Assembly (NCBI GenBank): GCA_030765065.1
Contig: CM060978.1
Coordinates: 116,479,692-116,543,691, forward strand
Length of the DNA: 64,000 bases
Source of the DNA: Deroplatys truncata
Lineage: Eukaryota > Arthropoda > Insecta > Mantodea > Mantidae
Direction: 5' to 3'
The notes under the pieces: generated by a model
What the model was told of the DNA's origin: nothing
Database searches by the model: none
The model's input: only the letters and a program-made list of their open reading frames with translations
In this document: positions 63,591-64,000 of the stretch, piece by piece
How the letters are laid out: each line of letters opens with the position of its first letter
Position numbering within the stretch: the first letter of the stretch is position 1
Program-made: the position numbers and the translations under genes

Positions 63591-64000
63591 ACAGAAATCC
63601 AAAAATACTAAAATACATTTCAGGAAAAACAGAACTTACGTTTAGAAAAAACATTTACATTTGGAAGAACAGGAGCTGCATTTTCAATTTTGAAATCCCA
63701 CCAGGTGACGTACTTATAGAGAGATTCTTCCATAGTCACTAGGGACAAGGCCAATCACCAAGAGGGATAAGCTGGCAGTCGATGAGGGATGATGATGGGA
63801 ACAATTAGCTCTAAAAATGTTTTCTGTTTCAAAATATAGTAAGTGAAGTAGTGTCACAAATCGACTCGATAATTAATCTAAATTGCAGTTGATCTTATGA
63901 TTGACAATGGCAATTTATTTGTGTAAAGTTGCCTATACATAGTTACACTGGTGCAGAATTATATAACGGATTGCTACAGATATAAAATGTAATAGTTATA
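63591..64000. other. Non-coding to window end
   Basis: Nothing recognised. Confidence 0.35.

Overview
The window looks like an intron-rich, AT-rich, transposon-dense arthropod nuclear genome, most likely an insect with a large genome. The evidence is two mariner elements, a Gypsy-type LTR element, Penelope-like elements, hAT and Tc1 relics, tRNA-derived SINEs, and a host gene whose two visible exons lie about 34.7 kb apart. The order cannot be fixed from sequence alone. A polyneopteran (cockroach, termite or stick insect) or a hemipteran would fit. Nothing prokaryotic is present: no operons, CRISPR arrays or rRNA.

The only convincing host gene lies on the + strand. Two phase-0 exons (5383..5487 and 40213..40938) encode a proline-rich protein resembling WIP/verprolin, an actin and WASP regulator. 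Its 5' WH2 end and 3' WASP-binding end were not found and probably lie outside the window. Almost everything else is mobile DNA in this gene's introns or downstream.

Layout. 0-5 kb: a decayed hAT/DUF4371-type gene and a palindromic deletion derivative of a DNA transposon. 9.3-12 kb: a near-perfect 228-bp palindrome with hammerhead-like cores, a LINE tail, and a decayed multicopy arthropod ORF. 12.6-21.1 kb: a mariner element split by an LTR element, itself split by a sister LTR element. This family has LTRs of about 984 bp and one coiled-coil ORF, with no pol. 21.5-27 kb: an old Gypsy integrase and two copies of an unclassified 0.9-kb repeat. 28.6-34.3 kb: an old Penelope-like element carrying three later insertions, one of them a younger Penelope-like element. 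36.5-40.1 kb: an ORF1-only LINE with a 2A-like motif, then a terminal-inverted-repeat element with a 40-bp tandem array. 44.1-53.8 kb: a second mariner interrupted by a 7.15-kb Gypsy element lacking reverse transcriptase, a solo LTR of the coiled-coil family, and a 244-bp insert between 36-bp direct repeats. 54.7-60.7 kb: a LINE with endonuclease, RT and RNase H relics split by a hAT element. 60.9-62.1 kb: a decayed ORF family of unknown function.

Several nests can be resolved to the base through target-site duplications, and reading frames rejoin across two of them. This gives a relative chronology of insertions. The most interesting material is the coiled-coil LTR family, whose LTRs each contain a primer-binding-site-like motif about 45 bp before the 3' end, and the recurring hammerhead-like motifs in three unrelated Penelope-type sequences. 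All calls are by eye. No database search or folding was run.
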